From assembly GCA_036824045.1 (NCBI GenBank), contig DAITAZ010000019.1, positions 6,722 through 70,721 on the forward strand: a stretch of DNA of 64,000 bases, given 5' to 3'. The notes beneath the pieces were generated by a model that saw only the letters and a list, made by a program, of their open reading frames with translations, was not told where the DNA came from and searched no databases. Origin of the DNA: DAITAZ01 sp036824045. GTDB lineage: Bacteria > Pseudomonadota > Gammaproteobacteria > Burkholderiales > Rhodocyclaceae. Below are positions 6,625-15,798 of the stretch, piece by piece (position 1 is the stretch's first letter; every line of letters starts with the position of its first letter). Both the position numbers and the translations under genes were made by a program.

Positions 6625-8292
6625 ATGGGCCACCCACTACTTGAAAAACACCGTGCCACCCTTGAGGGGGCTCTGGCAGCCATAGCCAATCGGACCTACT
6701 GGTCCGCTTACGCGGAAATGCCGAGTCCCAAGGTGTACGGCGAAACCGCTGGGGAAGACGGCATGGCCGCGTTCCAGGCCCATCTGGGCAAGCCTTTCGT
6801 CCTCGATCAGCCCGGGCAAGCCGGCTGGCACGGCGGGGAGGCGTCGCCCTATGGCACCGAGCTGGGGGTCAGCTATCCAGTGTGTGCCCCGGAGTCGCTC
6901 ATTGCCGCGGCCCAAACCGCGATGCCTGCTTGGCAGGCGCTGGGGGCGGCGGGCCGGACGGGGGTGTGCCTGGAGATTCTGGCACGGCTGAACCGGCAGA
7001 GCTTTGAACTCGCCCATGCCGTGATGCAGACCACGGGGCAGGGCTGGATGATGGCTTTCCAGGCGGGAGCCCCCCATGCGCAGGACCGGGGGCTTGAGGC
7101 AGTGGCTTATGCCTGGCGGGAGCAAAGCTTCGTGCCGGCCGAGGCGGTATGGGAAAAGCCCCAGGGCAAGAACCCTCCGCTGGTGATGAAGAAGCACTTC
7201 GAGATCGTAGGCCGGGGGGTTGCGCTGGTCATCGGCTGCGGCACTTTCCCCACCTGGAACACTTACCCGGGGCTGTTTGCTGCGCTGGCCACCGGCAACC
7301 CGGTGATCGTCAAGCCCCACGGGAACGCGATCCTGCCCGCCGCCATCACCGTGCGCACGATCCGGGAAGTGTTGGCGGAAAACGGCCTGGACGCCAATCT
7401 GGTCAGCCTGTGCGTGGCCCCCAAGCGCGAAACCACCCAGGCGCTGGCGACTCACCCCTCGGTCAAGTCCATCGATTTCACCGGCGGGAACACGTTCGGC
7501 CAGTGGCTGCTGGACAACGCCCGCCAGGCCCAGGTGTACGCCGAACTCGCCGGGGTGAACAACATCGTCATCGACTCCACCGATGCCTACAAGGCCATGC
7601 TGGGCAATCTGGCCTTCACCCTGGCGCTGTACTCGGGCCAGATGTGCACGACTTCCCAAGCCATTTTCGTCCCCGCCGGAGGGATCGAGACCGAGGATGG
7701 CCACAAGAGCTACGACGAGGTGTGCGCCGATCTGGGGCGGGCGGTGGAGCGTTTGCTGGGCAAGCCGGAGGTGGCTCACGCGGTGCTGGGTGCCATCCAG
7801 AGCGCGGACACCCGGGAGCGGATCGAGCTCGCCAATAGCGGCGCCCTCGGGCGCGTGGTGCTGGCTTCCCAGGTGCTTCAGAACCCGGAGTTTCCGGCCG
7901 CCACGGTGCGCACGCCGGTGTTGCTGGCCTGCGACGCGGCCGACGAAAAGACCTATATGGAAGAGCGCTTCGGGCCCATCAGCTTCATCGTCAAGGTGGC
8001 CGACACGTCCGCGGCCATCGCCCTTTCGGAACGCATCGTCAGCACCCATGGCGCGCTGACCGTGGGGGTGTATTCCACGCGCCAGGAGGTGCTCGATGCG
8101 ATGACCGCCGCAACCTGGCGCAGCAAGGTGGCCCTCTCCATCAACCTCACCGGCGGCGTGTTCGTCAATCAGTCAGCCGCGTACTCGGATTATCACGGCA
8201 CGGGCGGCAATCCGGCCGCCAACGCCTCCTACGCTGATTCTGCCTTCGTCGCCAACCGTTTTCGCGTCGTGCAGCGGCGCTACCACGTTTGA
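6625..8292 (+). CDS. paaN: Phenylacetic acid degradation protein PaaN, aldehyde dehydrogenase
   Basis: The 555-residue protein is an aldehyde-dehydrogenase fold of the PaaN type. Catalytic Cys341 lies in SGQMCTTSQ, the nucleotide-binding region is DFTGGNTFG, and ELAGVNNIVI holds the general-base region. In aerobic phenylacetate degradation this family oxidises the semialdehyde formed when the ring of oxepin-CoA is opened. Unlike E. coli PaaZ there is no C-terminal MaoC-type hydratase domain, so the hydrolase step must come from another gene. AGGAG at 6609-6613 supports the ATG at 6625. It leads the operon paaN-paaH-paaK-paaJ and the substrate-binding gene. Confidence 0.93.
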   Translation: MGHPLLEKHRATLEGALAAIANRTYWSAYAEMPSPKVYGETAGEDGMAAFQAHLGKPFVLDQPGQAGWHGGEASPYGTELGVSYPVCAPESLIAAAQTAMPAWQALGAAGRTGVCLEILARLNRQSFELAHAVMQTTGQGWMMAFQAGAPHAQDRGLEAVAYAWREQSFVPAEAVWEKPQGKNPPLVMKKHFEIVGRGVALVIGCGTFPTWNTYPGLFAALATGNPVIVKPHGNAILPAAITVRTIREVLAENGLDANLVSLCVAPKRETTQALATHPSVKSIDFTGGNTFGQWLLDNARQAQVYAELAGVNNIVIDSTDAYKAMLGNLAFTLALYSGQMCTTSQAIFVPAGGIETEDGHKSYDEVCADLGRAVERLLGKPEVAHAVLGAIQSADTRERIELANSGALGRVVLASQVLQNPEFPAATVRTPVLLACDAADEKTYMEERFGPISFIVKVADTSAAIALSERIVSTHGALTVGVYSTRQEVLDAMTAATWRSKVALSINLTGGVFVNQSAAYSDYHGTGGNPAANASYADSAFVANRFRVVQRRYHV

Positions 8293-8345
8293 GGGACGGT
8301 GATGCGAACGGCAGGCGTGCACCACGCCCCAGGAGCGAGCCGATC

Positions 8346-9872
8346 ATGACGGCTGCCCTGGATGTGGCTGCCCCGGTGGCGGTAGTGGGTGCCGGCGCCA
8401 TGGGGGCTGGCATTGCCCAGGTGGCCGCGGCCGCCGGGCATCCGGTCAAGCTCCTGGATGCTCGCCCCGGGGCCGCCGCGGCGGCGGTGGAGACCATCCG
8501 CGCCCAGTTTGCCAAGCTGGCACAGAAGGGGCGGATGAGCGCGGAGTCTGCGCAGGCGGCCGGCGGCCGCCTGCAGGCCGCCGCGGCATGGAGTGATCTC
8601 GCGGATGCCGCGCTGGTGGTGGAGGCCATCGTCGAGCAACTGGAAGCCAAGCAGACACTCTTCCGCAGCCTGGAGGGCGTAGTCGCTGCGGACTGCCTTT
8701 TCGGAACCAATACCTCCTCCATCTCCGTCACCGCCATCGGCGCAGCCCTGCAGCGGCCGCAGCGCCTGGCAGGCCTGCACTTCTTCAATCCCGCGCCGCT
8801 CATGGCGCTGGTGGAAATCGTGTCGGGCCTGGCGACAGAGCGGTCGGTCGCCGACACCTTGTTTGCGACCGCCGCGGCGTGGGGCAAGACCCCGGTGCAT
8901 GCCCGGTCGACGCCGGGATTCATCGTCAACCGGGTCGCCCGGCCGTTCTACGCCGAGGCGTTGCGCATCCTGCTCGAGGGTGGGGCCGACTGCGCCACGC
9001 TCGACGCCGTGATGCGGGAGGCAGGGGGATTCCGCATGGGGCCTTTCGAATTGATGGACCTGATCGGCCACGACGTGAACTTCGCTGTCACCCGTTCGGT
9101 CTGGTCGGCGTTTTATTTCGATTCCCGCTTCACCCCTTCCCTCATCCAGCAGGAACTGGTCGAGGGAGGCTTTCTCGGGCGCAAGAGCGGCCAGGGGTTC
9201 TACGACTACCGGGCGGGCGCCACGCGGCCTGCTCCGGCCACCGCCCCGCCCCGGATGCTGGATGTGACGCCAGTGTTCAATACCGCGTCCTCCGTTGCCA
9301 GGCAACTGGCAGACCGCTGCACGGCGGCGGGGGTGCGGGTGGCCTGGGGGGATGCGGAGGATGAGCGCGTTGCGACGGTGGGGGATGCGCGCCTGCTCGT
9401 CAGCGACGGGCGTACCGCGACCGCCCGTGGGGCCGCGGAAGGCGACGCCAACACCGTGCTCCTGGATCTCGCCCTGGACTATGGCTCCGTCACCCGCGTG
9501 GCCGTGGCTGCCGGCCTCAATTGCGCAGGCGGTGCGCGCGATCGGTGCATCGCCTTGCTTCAGGCCGCGGGGATCGCGGTTTCGCCGATGGCTGATCTGC
9601 CCGGGCTCGCCGTGATGCGCACGGTGGCCATGCTCGCCAACGAGGCGGCCGACGCGGTTGCCCAGGGTGTGTGCGATGCCGCCGCCGCCGATGCCGCCAT
9701 GTGCCTGGGCGTGAATTACCCCCGGGGGCCCCTGGCGTGGGCGGATGCGCTCGGGCTGCCCGTGATCGCCCGGGTGCTCGCCAATCTGGGTAGCCATTAC
9801 GGAGAAGACCGCTACCGGGTGTCCTCCCTGATCAGGCAGAGGGTGGCGGCCGGATGCGGCATTCACAACTGA
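8346..9872 (+). CDS. paaH: 3-hydroxyacyl-CoA dehydrogenase PaaH
   Basis: The 508-residue protein has an NAD-binding Rossmann domain with GAGAMG at 15-20, followed by a 3-hydroxyacyl-CoA dehydrogenase C-terminal domain (FNPAPLMALVEIV, then FIVNRVARPFYAEALRIL). A second related C-terminal domain is seen around NYPRGPLAWADALG. This long form is typical of PaaH, which oxidises 3-hydroxyadipyl-CoA to 3-oxoadipyl-CoA. AGGAG at 8331-8335 fixes the ATG at 8346; the longer open frame from 8289 lacks a ribosome-binding site and overlaps the paaN stop. It lies 53 bases after paaN in the same operon. Confidence 0.93.
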   Translation: MTAALDVAAPVAVVGAGAMGAGIAQVAAAAGHPVKLLDARPGAAAAAVETIRAQFAKLAQKGRMSAESAQAAGGRLQAAAAWSDLADAALVVEAIVEQLEAKQTLFRSLEGVVAADCLFGTNTSSISVTAIGAALQRPQRLAGLHFFNPAPLMALVEIVSGLATERSVADTLFATAAAWGKTPVHARSTPGFIVNRVARPFYAEALRILLEGGADCATLDAVMREAGGFRMGPFELMDLIGHDVNFAVTRSVWSAFYFDSRFTPSLIQQELVEGGFLGRKSGQGFYDYRAGATRPAPATAPPRMLDVTPVFNTASSVARQLADRCTAAGVRVAWGDAEDERVATVGDARLLVSDGRTATARGAAEGDANTVLLDLALDYGSVTRVAVAAGLNCAGGARDRCIALLQAAGIAVSPMADLPGLAVMRTVAMLANEAADAVAQGVCDAAAADAAMCLGVNYPRGPLAWADALGLPVIARVLANLGSHYGEDRYRVSSLIRQRVAAGCGIHN

Positions 9873-9908
9873 CACAAAGACATAACAGGACATACGGAGG
9901 AGACAACC

Positions 9909-11234
9909 ATGCCCGTCAAACGCCCGGAGCCGAACGAGCTGGAGCCCATCGAGCGCGCCAGTCGGGACGAGATTTCCGCCCTGCAACTGGAGCGGCTGAA
10001 ATGGTCGGTACGGCATGCCTACGACAACGTCGCCCACTACCGCAAGAAGTTCGACGATCACGGGGTGCACCCGGACGACCTGAAGACGCTTGCCGATCTG
10101 GCCAAATTCCCCTTCACCACCAAAGTGGACCTTCGGGACAACTACCCCTTCGGGCTGTTTGCGGTCCCCCGGGAGAAGGTGGCGCGGGTGCATGCCTCGA
10201 GCGGCACCACCGGCAAACCCACGGTGGTGGGCTACACCCTCAAGGACATCGACAACTGGGCCAATCTGGTGGCGCGCTCCATTCGGGCGGCGGGCGGCCG
10301 CGCCGGGGACATCGTGCATGTGGCCTACGGCTACGGGTTGTTCACCGGCGGGCTCGGCGCTCACTACGGGGCGGAGCGGCTGGGGTGCACGGTGATCCCC
10401 ATGTCCGGCGGGCAGACGGAGAAGCAGGTGCAGCTCATCCAGGACTTCAAGCCCGACATCATCATGGTCACGCCGTCCTACTCGCTGGTGATCGCTGAGG
10501 AATTCGAACGGCTTGGAATCAAACCGGAGGAAATTTCCCTCAAGGTCGGCATTTTCGGGGCCGAGCCCTGGGGCGAGGGCATGCGGACGGAAATCGAGCG
10601 CAAGCTGGGGATTGACGCGGTGGACATCTATGGCCTCTCGGAAGTGATGGGGCCAGGGGTGGCCAACGAGTGCGTGGAGAGCAAGGACGGCCCGGTGATC
10701 TGGGAGGACCATTTCTATCCGGAAGTCATCGATCCGCAGACCGGCGAAGTGCTGCCGGATGGCCAGGACGGAGAACTGGTGTTCACCTCGCTGAGCAAGG
10801 AGGCCATGCCGGTGATCCGCTATCGCACCCGGGATCTCACCCGCCTGCTGCCGCCCACTTCCCGCGCCTTCCGCCGAATGGACAAGATCACCGGCCGTTC
10901 CGACGACATGCTGATCATCCGGGGGGTGAATGTGTTCCCCACGCAGATCGAGGAGCAGATCCTGCGCGACCCGCAGCTCACGGGCAACTACCAGATCGTC
11001 CTCAGCCGGGACGGGCACCTGGATGAGGTGGAGGTGCGCTGCGAGCTGCAGCGTGAAGTCTCGGGGAAGCTGGGGCGTAACGCGCTCGATGCCATCGCCC
11101 GCAACCTTCAGCAGCACATCAAGACCATTGTTGGCGTTTCCACGCGGGTGTCCGTGATGGAGTTCGAGTCGCTCCCCCGCACCCAGACCGGCAAAGCCCG
11201 GCGCGTCTGGGATAACCGCCCGCGGCAACTGTGA
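9909..11234 (+). CDS. paaK: Phenylacetate-CoA ligase
   Basis: The 441-residue protein is an adenylate-forming ligase of the PaaK family. It has the AMP/phosphate loop SSGTTGKPT at 97-105, IYGLSEVMGPG in the middle and a C-terminal domain with SDDMLIIRGVNVFPTQIEE and LPRTQTGKARRV. It activates phenylacetate or a close relative with ATP and CoA in the cytoplasm, producing the PaaX effector. Its presence defines the cluster as an aryl-acetate-CoA pathway. It sits 36 bases after paaH with GGAGGA upstream of the ATG. Substrate preference among phenylacetate analogues cannot be read here. Confidence 0.95.
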   Translation: MPVKRPEPNELEPIERASRDEISALQLERLKWSVRHAYDNVAHYRKKFDDHGVHPDDLKTLADLAKFPFTTKVDLRDNYPFGLFAVPREKVARVHASSGTTGKPTVVGYTLKDIDNWANLVARSIRAAGGRAGDIVHVAYGYGLFTGGLGAHYGAERLGCTVIPMSGGQTEKQVQLIQDFKPDIIMVTPSYSLVIAEEFERLGIKPEEISLKVGIFGAEPWGEGMRTEIERKLGIDAVDIYGLSEVMGPGVANECVESKDGPVIWEDHFYPEVIDPQTGEVLPDGQDGELVFTSLSKEAMPVIRYRTRDLTRLLPPTSRAFRRMDKITGRSDDMLIIRGVNVFPTQIEEQILRDPQLTGNYQIVLSRDGHLDEVEVRCELQREVSGKLGRNALDAIARNLQQHIKTIVGVSTRVSVMEFESLPRTQTGKARRVWDNRPRQL

Positions 11235-11246
11235 GGTAAAGGCGCG

Positions 11247-12452
11247 ATGAACCAGGCTTATATTTGCGACGCCCTGCGCACACCCATCGGGCGGTACGGC
11301 GGCTCCCTGGCTTCAGTCCGGGCCGACGATCTGGGCGCCGTGCCCCTCAAGGCGCTGATGGCCCGCAACACCGGGGTGGACTGGGGGGCGGTGGCCGACA
11401 TCATCTACGGCTGCGCCAATCAGGCTGGTGAAGACAACCGCAATGTGGCGCGCATGTCCGGCCTGCTGGCCGGGCTGCCTGTGGAGGTGCCGGGTACGAC
11501 GGTTAACAGGCTGTGCGGCTCCGGCATGGACGCGGTGGGCATGGCCGCCCGGACGCTCAAGGCCGGCGAGGCGGAGCTGTTGATCGCCGGAGGGGTGGAG
11601 AGCATGAGCCGGGCCCCGTTCGTCATGGGCAAAGCCGAGACGGCGTTCTCCCGCAGCGCAAGCATTTTCGACACCACCATCGGCTGGCGTTTCATCAATC
11701 CGCGCATGAAGGCGCTCCATGGCACCCACTCGATGCCGGAGACCGCGGACAACGTGGCGGCGGAATTCGGCATCAGCCGTGCTGACCAGGATGCCTTTGC
11801 GTTGCGCTCCCAGCAGCGCTGGGCCGCAGCCCATGCAGCCGGGCGTTTCGCCGCGGAACTGGTGCCGGTGGAAATTCCCCGCAAGAAAGGGGAGCCGGTG
11901 TTGTTCACCACCGATGAGCACCCGCGGCCAGAGACTACGTTGGAGTCCCTGGCACGTCTGAAGGGTGTGAACGGCCCGGAGCTGACGGTCACGGCGGGCA
12001 ACGCTTCGGGGGTCAACGACGGCGCCTGTGCGCTGCTACTGGCTTCGGAGTCCGCCGCCAGGCGCTACGGACTGACGCCGCGGGCGCGGGTGGTGGCCAT
12101 GGCCACGGCTGGCGTGCCGCCCCGGATCATGGGCGTCGGCCCCGCGCCCGCCAGCCGCAAGGTGCTGGCCCTGGCCGGGCTGCGCCTGGAGCAGATGGAC
12201 GTGATCGAGCTGAATGAAGCCTTTGCCGCCCAGGCCCTGGCGGTGACCCGCGAGTTGGGGCTGGACGACACAGACCCGCGGGTGAACCCCAACGGCGGAG
12301 CCATTGCCATGGGGCACCCCCTGGGCATGAGCGGCGCCCGTCTGGTGACGACTGCTGCTTGCGAACTGGTGCGCCGGGGCGGTCGCTATGCCCTGTGCAC
12401 CATGTGCATCGGCGTTGGGCAGGGCATCGCCATGATCATTGAAAGAGTTTGA
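11247..12452 (+). CDS. paaJ: 3-oxoadipyl-CoA thiolase
   Basis: The 401-residue thiolase has nucleophile Cys90 in NRLCGSGMDA, His357 in GGAIAMGHPLG and Cys387 in CTMCIGVGQG. The conserved start MNQAYICDALRTPIGRYGGSL is characteristic of the PaaJ/PcaF 3-oxoadipyl-CoA thiolase branch. In the phenylacetate route it acts twice, on 3-oxo-5,6-dehydrosuberyl-CoA and 3-oxoadipyl-CoA, yielding acetyl-CoA and succinyl-CoA. It starts 12 bases after paaK, so the genes are co-transcribed. PcaF of the protocatechuate branch is the alternative, but no pca genes are present. Confidence 0.93.
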   Translation: MNQAYICDALRTPIGRYGGSLASVRADDLGAVPLKALMARNTGVDWGAVADIIYGCANQAGEDNRNVARMSGLLAGLPVEVPGTTVNRLCGSGMDAVGMAARTLKAGEAELLIAGGVESMSRAPFVMGKAETAFSRSASIFDTTIGWRFINPRMKALHGTHSMPETADNVAAEFGISRADQDAFALRSQQRWAAAHAAGRFAAELVPVEIPRKKGEPVLFTTDEHPRPETTLESLARLKGVNGPELTVTAGNASGVNDGACALLLASESAARRYGLTPRARVVAMATAGVPPRIMGVGPAPASRKVLALAGLRLEQMDVIELNEAFAAQALAVTRELGLDDTDPRVNPNGGAIAMGHPLGMSGARLVTTAACELVRRGGRYALCTMCIGVGQGIAMIIERV

Positions 12453-12476
12453 CCCATTTACCTGGAGGAGACACCC

Positions 12477-13622
12477 GTGAAAACAAAAATCAGACACATC
12501 CTGGCCGCTGCAGCGCTGACCCTGGGCAGCCTGGCGGCAACGGCGGCGGAGCCGATCAAGATCGGCTCGGTGCTGTCGGTGACCGGGCCGGCGGCGTTCC
12601 TGGGCGACCCGGAACTCAAAACGCTGCAACTGTATGTGGATGATCTCAACAAGAAAGGGGGCGTGCTGGGCCGCCCCTTGCAACTGGTGCATTACGATGA
12701 CGGCAGCGACGCCAACAAGGCCAATGGTTTTGCCAAGCGCCTCATCGAGGACGACAAGGTGGACCTGCTGATCGGGGGCACCACGACCGGAGCCACCATG
12801 TCCATGGCGCCGCTGGTAGACAAGGCGAGCCTGCCTTTCATCTCCCTCGCTGGCGCGGTGGTGATCGTGGAACCGGTGAAGAAATGGGTGTTCAAGACGC
12901 CCCACACCGATCGGATGGCCGCTGAAAAGGTCTTCGAGGACATGAAGAAGCGGGGTCTCAGCAAGGTGGCCTTGCTCTCCGAGACCAGCGGTTTCGGCCA
13001 GTCAGGCAAGAAGGAAACCGAGGCGGTGGCGGGCAAGTACGGGATCACGCTGGTGGCCAGCGAAACCTACGGCCCCAAGGATACGGACATGAGCCCGCAG
13101 CTCACCAAGATCAAGGGCACGCCGGGCGTTCAGGCCGTGTTCGTGTTCGGTTTGGGGCAGGGCCCGGCCATCGTCACCAAGAACTACAAGCAACTGGGTA
13201 TCAGCCTGCCGCTCTACCAGTCCCATGGCGTTGCTTCGGACGAGTTCCTCAAGCTCGCCGGTCCGGCCGCCGAGGGGGTGCGGTTGCCATCGCCCGCTCA
13301 GTTGATCCCGGAAAAGCTGCCCGCCGGCGATCCCCAGAAGCCAGTGGTGATGGCCTATGAGAAAGCCTACAAGGAACGCTACAAGCAGGATGTGTCCACC
13401 TTTGGCGGCTATGCCTACGACGGCCTGATGATCGCTGTGGATGCCATCAAGCGTGCCGGCAGCACCGATCGCGCAAAGGTGCGGGACGCCATCGAGGCGA
13501 CCAAGGGCTTCGTGGGTACCAGTGGCACGTTCACTATGTCGGCCACCGATCACATGGGGTTGGATTTGTCCGCCTTCCGCATGCTGGAGGTGAAGGGCGG
13601 GGACTGGAGCCTGGTGCAGTAA
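12477..13622 (+). CDS. Periplasmic substrate-binding protein of a Liv-type ABC transporter
   Basis: The 381-residue protein starts with a signal peptide (HILAAAALTLGSLAATAA, cleavage near residue 22). It then has the type I periplasmic fold of LivJ/HAAT proteins: IKIGSVLSVTGPAAFLG, DDGSDANKANGFAKRLIEDDKVDLLIG and FGGYAYDGLMIAVDA. GGAGGA precedes the start. It is the last gene of the paaN operon and ends at a strong palindromic terminator. It most likely delivers an aromatic acid to LivHM encoded on the other arm of the cluster. The ligand is inferred from context. Confidence 0.9.
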   Translation: MKTKIRHILAAAALTLGSLAATAAEPIKIGSVLSVTGPAAFLGDPELKTLQLYVDDLNKKGGVLGRPLQLVHYDDGSDANKANGFAKRLIEDDKVDLLIGGTTTGATMSMAPLVDKASLPFISLAGAVVIVEPVKKWVFKTPHTDRMAAEKVFEDMKKRGLSKVALLSETSGFGQSGKKETEAVAGKYGITLVASETYGPKDTDMSPQLTKIKGTPGVQAVFVFGLGQGPAIVTKNYKQLGISLPLYQSHGVASDEFLKLAGPAAEGVRLPSPAQLIPEKLPAGDPQKPVVMAYEKAYKERYKQDVSTFGGYAYDGLMIAVDAIKRAGSTDRAKVRDAIEATKGFVGTSGTFTMSATDHMGLDLSAFRMLEVKGGDWSLVQ

Positions 13623-13633
13623 GCAGCCATTGT

Positions 13634-13681
13634 CCCGGCAATAAGAATGGCCGCCTGCGGGCGGCCATTCTTATTGCCGGG
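13634..13681. terminator. Bidirectional terminator between the binding-protein and HNH genes
   Basis: A palindrome with perfect arms of about 22 bases (CCCGGCAATAAGAATGGCCG and its complement) lies between two convergent genes. The arms are AT-rich in the middle and have no long T-run, but the convergent position and stem length support a terminator for both. Confidence 0.75.
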
Positions 13682-13686
13682 ATCGG

Positions 13687-14259
13687 TCAGGAGGGAAGCA
13701 GGTGGATCCGGGAATGCTTGGGGAGCATGGCGCGCAGCAGTTCCATCTGGTCGCAGAGAATGCGCCGGTTCTCCAGGATCAGTCCTTCCTGATGGGTGGG
13801 GGCATAGGGGACATAGAGCAGTTCCCACCCCAATTCCTCCAGCGTGCGCGATCCCTTGATCGCGTTGCAATGGCGGCAGCAGGCACAGCAGTTGAGCCAG
13901 GTGTCCCGGCCGCCCCGGGATAGGGGCACGATGTGGTCCCGGGTCAGTCCCTTGTGATCCACGTGCCCGCAGTAGGCACACATGTACTGATCTCGCCGGA
14001 AGAGGGCGGTGTTGCACAGGGGAATGGTGGTGCGCTGCCAGGCACCACGGCTGCGACCGCGCAGGACGAGGATGCTTTTGAGGGTGATCTCGGATTCCTG
14101 ACCGGTAATGCGATTGACGCCACCGTGAAAGGTGAATTCGAAATCGCCGAAGCCGTAGGCAACCTTGCCGAGCACGTCGTGGGTGACGGCGTCTTGCCAT
14201 GTGAGCCAGCGGGAAGGGTAGCCGGTGCTGTCCACTGCCAGGATGAGGGGCTCCATCAT
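13687..14259 (-). CDS. HNH endonuclease family protein
   Basis: The protein is about 190 residues, depending on start. It has an HNH domain with the zinc knuckle CAYCGH, the catalytic DHIVPLSRGG and NCCACCRHCNAIKG, the usual CxxC...DH...N...CxxCN arrangement. Stand-alone HNH proteins of this type are common in bacterial chromosomes and mostly uncharacterised. No restriction, intron or phage genes are nearby. The start is chosen at MMEPLILAV (14259); an ATG at 14274 is equally possible, and the longer frame to 14361 gives arginine/proline-rich sequence unlikely to be coding. Confidence 0.8.
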   Translation of the reverse strand: MMEPLILAVDSTGYPSRWLTWQDAVTHDVLGKVAYGFGDFEFTFHGGVNRITGQESEITLKSILVLRGRSRGAWQRTTIPLCNTALFRRDQYMCAYCGHVDHKGLTRDHIVPLSRGGRDTWLNCCACCRHCNAIKGSRTLEELGWELLYVPYAPTHQEGLILENRRILCDQMELLRAMLPKHSRIHLLPS

Positions 14260-14443
14260 GGTCGCGCCCACCATCGGAGCGTCGCCGGGGCGCACAGGAC
14301 AGGCGGCCTGGACCCTCGGGCGCACGGGCATGCTGCGCCTTCTGGCAGGCAATGCGGGCATCTGTGCGAACCGTTGCTCATGCTCAAAGCCTCCCCCATA
14401 TCCAATGTAGAATCAGGCGGTTGCGTCAGGGTAACAGAGCGTT

Positions 14444-15157
14444 GTGGCTTTGCATATCATTTCATCCAGGACGGCGCAGGGGCGCCGGTTCGGTCGTGCG
14501 CTGGTGGTTTCTGCGGCGCTGCATCTCGCGGTGCTGTGGCCGGCGCAACTGCCCCGTCTGAGCTTGTCCGCTCCGCCCTCTGCGGCCTCCAAGCTCCAAG
14601 GGGTGCTGCGGGTACGGCCTTCGCATGCTGCGGTGGTGGCGCCGGGCGGCGTCCCGTCGTCTGCCCTGGGGCGGGTTGCCGGGCGGGCTCCAAGCGTTCG
14701 GCAACCCGCCCGCCTGATTGCCGAAGCTCGGGGTGACTTGGGGCAGTCCGCGGGTGCGCGGCCGGGCGGAGGGAATCCCCTGCCCGTACGGTCAGGCGGT
14801 ACTGCACCCGAGGTGGCCGTGCCCTCCCCTCCGGTGGAAGCGACCATGCAGGCCGATGCTGCATCTGACCCGCAGGTGCTGCGCGACTACCGCTTTGCCT
14901 TGGCCCGCGCGATGGCGTTGGTCAAGCACTACCCGCCGACGACGGAAGGTGGCGTGGTGGTGCTGGGCGTTTTGTTTCCGGGGCCGGGGCTGCCCGGGCG
15001 GGCGAGCGTGCTGCGTTCCTGCGGGCATCGGGCGCTCGACGAGGCCGCCCGGAGGATGCTGGATGCAGCAATGCTGGAGACTGCGGTACCCCCAGCGTTG
15101 CAGGGGCGTCGGTTGGCGTTTGAACTGCCGGTGGAATTCGAGCCCGGCTCCCGCTGA
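14444..15157 (+). CDS. Orphan TonB-like energy transducer
   Basis: From a GTG start, the 237-residue protein has an N-terminal membrane anchor (GRALVVSAALHLAVLWPAQL), a low-complexity Pro/Ala/Gly periplasmic linker and a C-terminal region resembling the TonB C-terminal domain (KHYPPTTEGGVVVLGVLF, then SCGHRALDEAARRMLDAA). TonB proteins carry proton-motive energy to outer-membrane receptors. There is no exbB, exbD or TonB-dependent receptor beside it, so it may use a remote ExbBD pair. The C-terminal match is partial, hence moderate confidence. Confidence 0.65.
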   Translation: MALHIISSRTAQGRRFGRALVVSAALHLAVLWPAQLPRLSLSAPPSAASKLQGVLRVRPSHAAVVAPGGVPSSALGRVAGRAPSVRQPARLIAEARGDLGQSAGARPGGGNPLPVRSGGTAPEVAVPSPPVEATMQADAASDPQVLRDYRFALARAMALVKHYPPTTEGGVVVLGVLFPGPGLPGRASVLRSCGHRALDEAARRMLDAAMLETAVPPALQGRRLAFELPVEFEPGSR

Positions 15158-15164
15158 GCAGTCC

Positions 15165-15716
15165 TCAGCGCAAGGGGCCACCCGGTGGCGGCCCCAGTGC
15201 CTCTTCGTGAAAGCGGAACAGGCCCGTCCGGCGGTCCGCGTAGAAATGCCGCAGGCTGAGGCTGATGGTGCGAAAGGCGATCTCTTCCCAGGGGATATCT
15301 TGCTCAGGGAACAGCGCCACCTCCAACGACTCGGTGCCCGGCCGGTAGTCCAGATCGAGCAGCCGGGCGCGGTAGATGATGTGTACCTGATTGATGTGGG
15401 GGACATTGATCAGGCTGAACATCTCGCCGATCTCCACCCGTGCGCAGGCTTCTTCCAGCGTTTCCCGGGCCGCGGCCTCGGCGGTGGTTTCCGCGTTTTC
15501 CATGAAACCGGCGGGCAGGGTCCACAGACCCCGGCGGGGTTCAATGGCCCGCCGGCAGAGCAGCACTTTCTCTCCCCATACCGGGATGGCGCCGACCACC
15601 ACCTTGGGATTCTGGTAGTGGATGAAACCGCAGGCATCGCAGACGTGACGCGGGAGACTGTCTCCCTCTGGAACGCGGAGGCTGACGGGCTGGCCGCATT
15701 GGCTGCAGAAGTTCAT
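15165..15716 (-). CDS. NUDIX hydrolase with N-terminal zinc ribbon
   Basis: The 183-residue protein starts with a zinc ribbon (Cys4, Cys7, Cys26, Cys29). The NUDIX box follows in GFMENAETTAEAAARETLEE, fitting GX5EX7REUXEE, with Ala replacing the usual following Gly. Zinc-ribbon NUDIX proteins hydrolyse nucleoside diphosphate derivatives such as NADH or ADP-ribose. It converges on the TonB-like gene with only seven bases between stops. The upstream neighbour bpt is on the same strand. Substrate is not determinable from sequence. Confidence 0.88.
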   Translation of the reverse strand: MNFCSQCGQPVSLRVPEGDSLPRHVCDACGFIHYQNPKVVVGAIPVWGEKVLLCRRAIEPRRGLWTLPAGFMENAETTAEAAARETLEEACARVEIGEMFSLINVPHINQVHIIYRARLLDLDYRPGTESLEVALFPEQDIPWEEIAFRTISLSLRHFYADRRTGLFRFHEEALGPPPGGPLR

Positions 15717-15798
15717 GGGCTGCGGGTTCGGTTGGATGGCTGCACCATTCTAAGGTAACACGCGGGTTGTCCGGCTCACCCGCCGAGCAAGGGGGCGA

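Noticed and set aside
8280..11228. 982-codon open frame on the minus strand opposite paaH and paaK
   Set aside because: It lies wholly over well-recognised plus-strand genes, has low-complexity His/Gly/Arg-rich sequence and no family signature. Long antisense frames are expected at this GC content.
13687..14259. HNH gene as part of a mobile intron or restriction system
   Set aside because: No methyltransferase, intron, integrase or repeats are nearby; the flanks are ordinary chromosomal genes.
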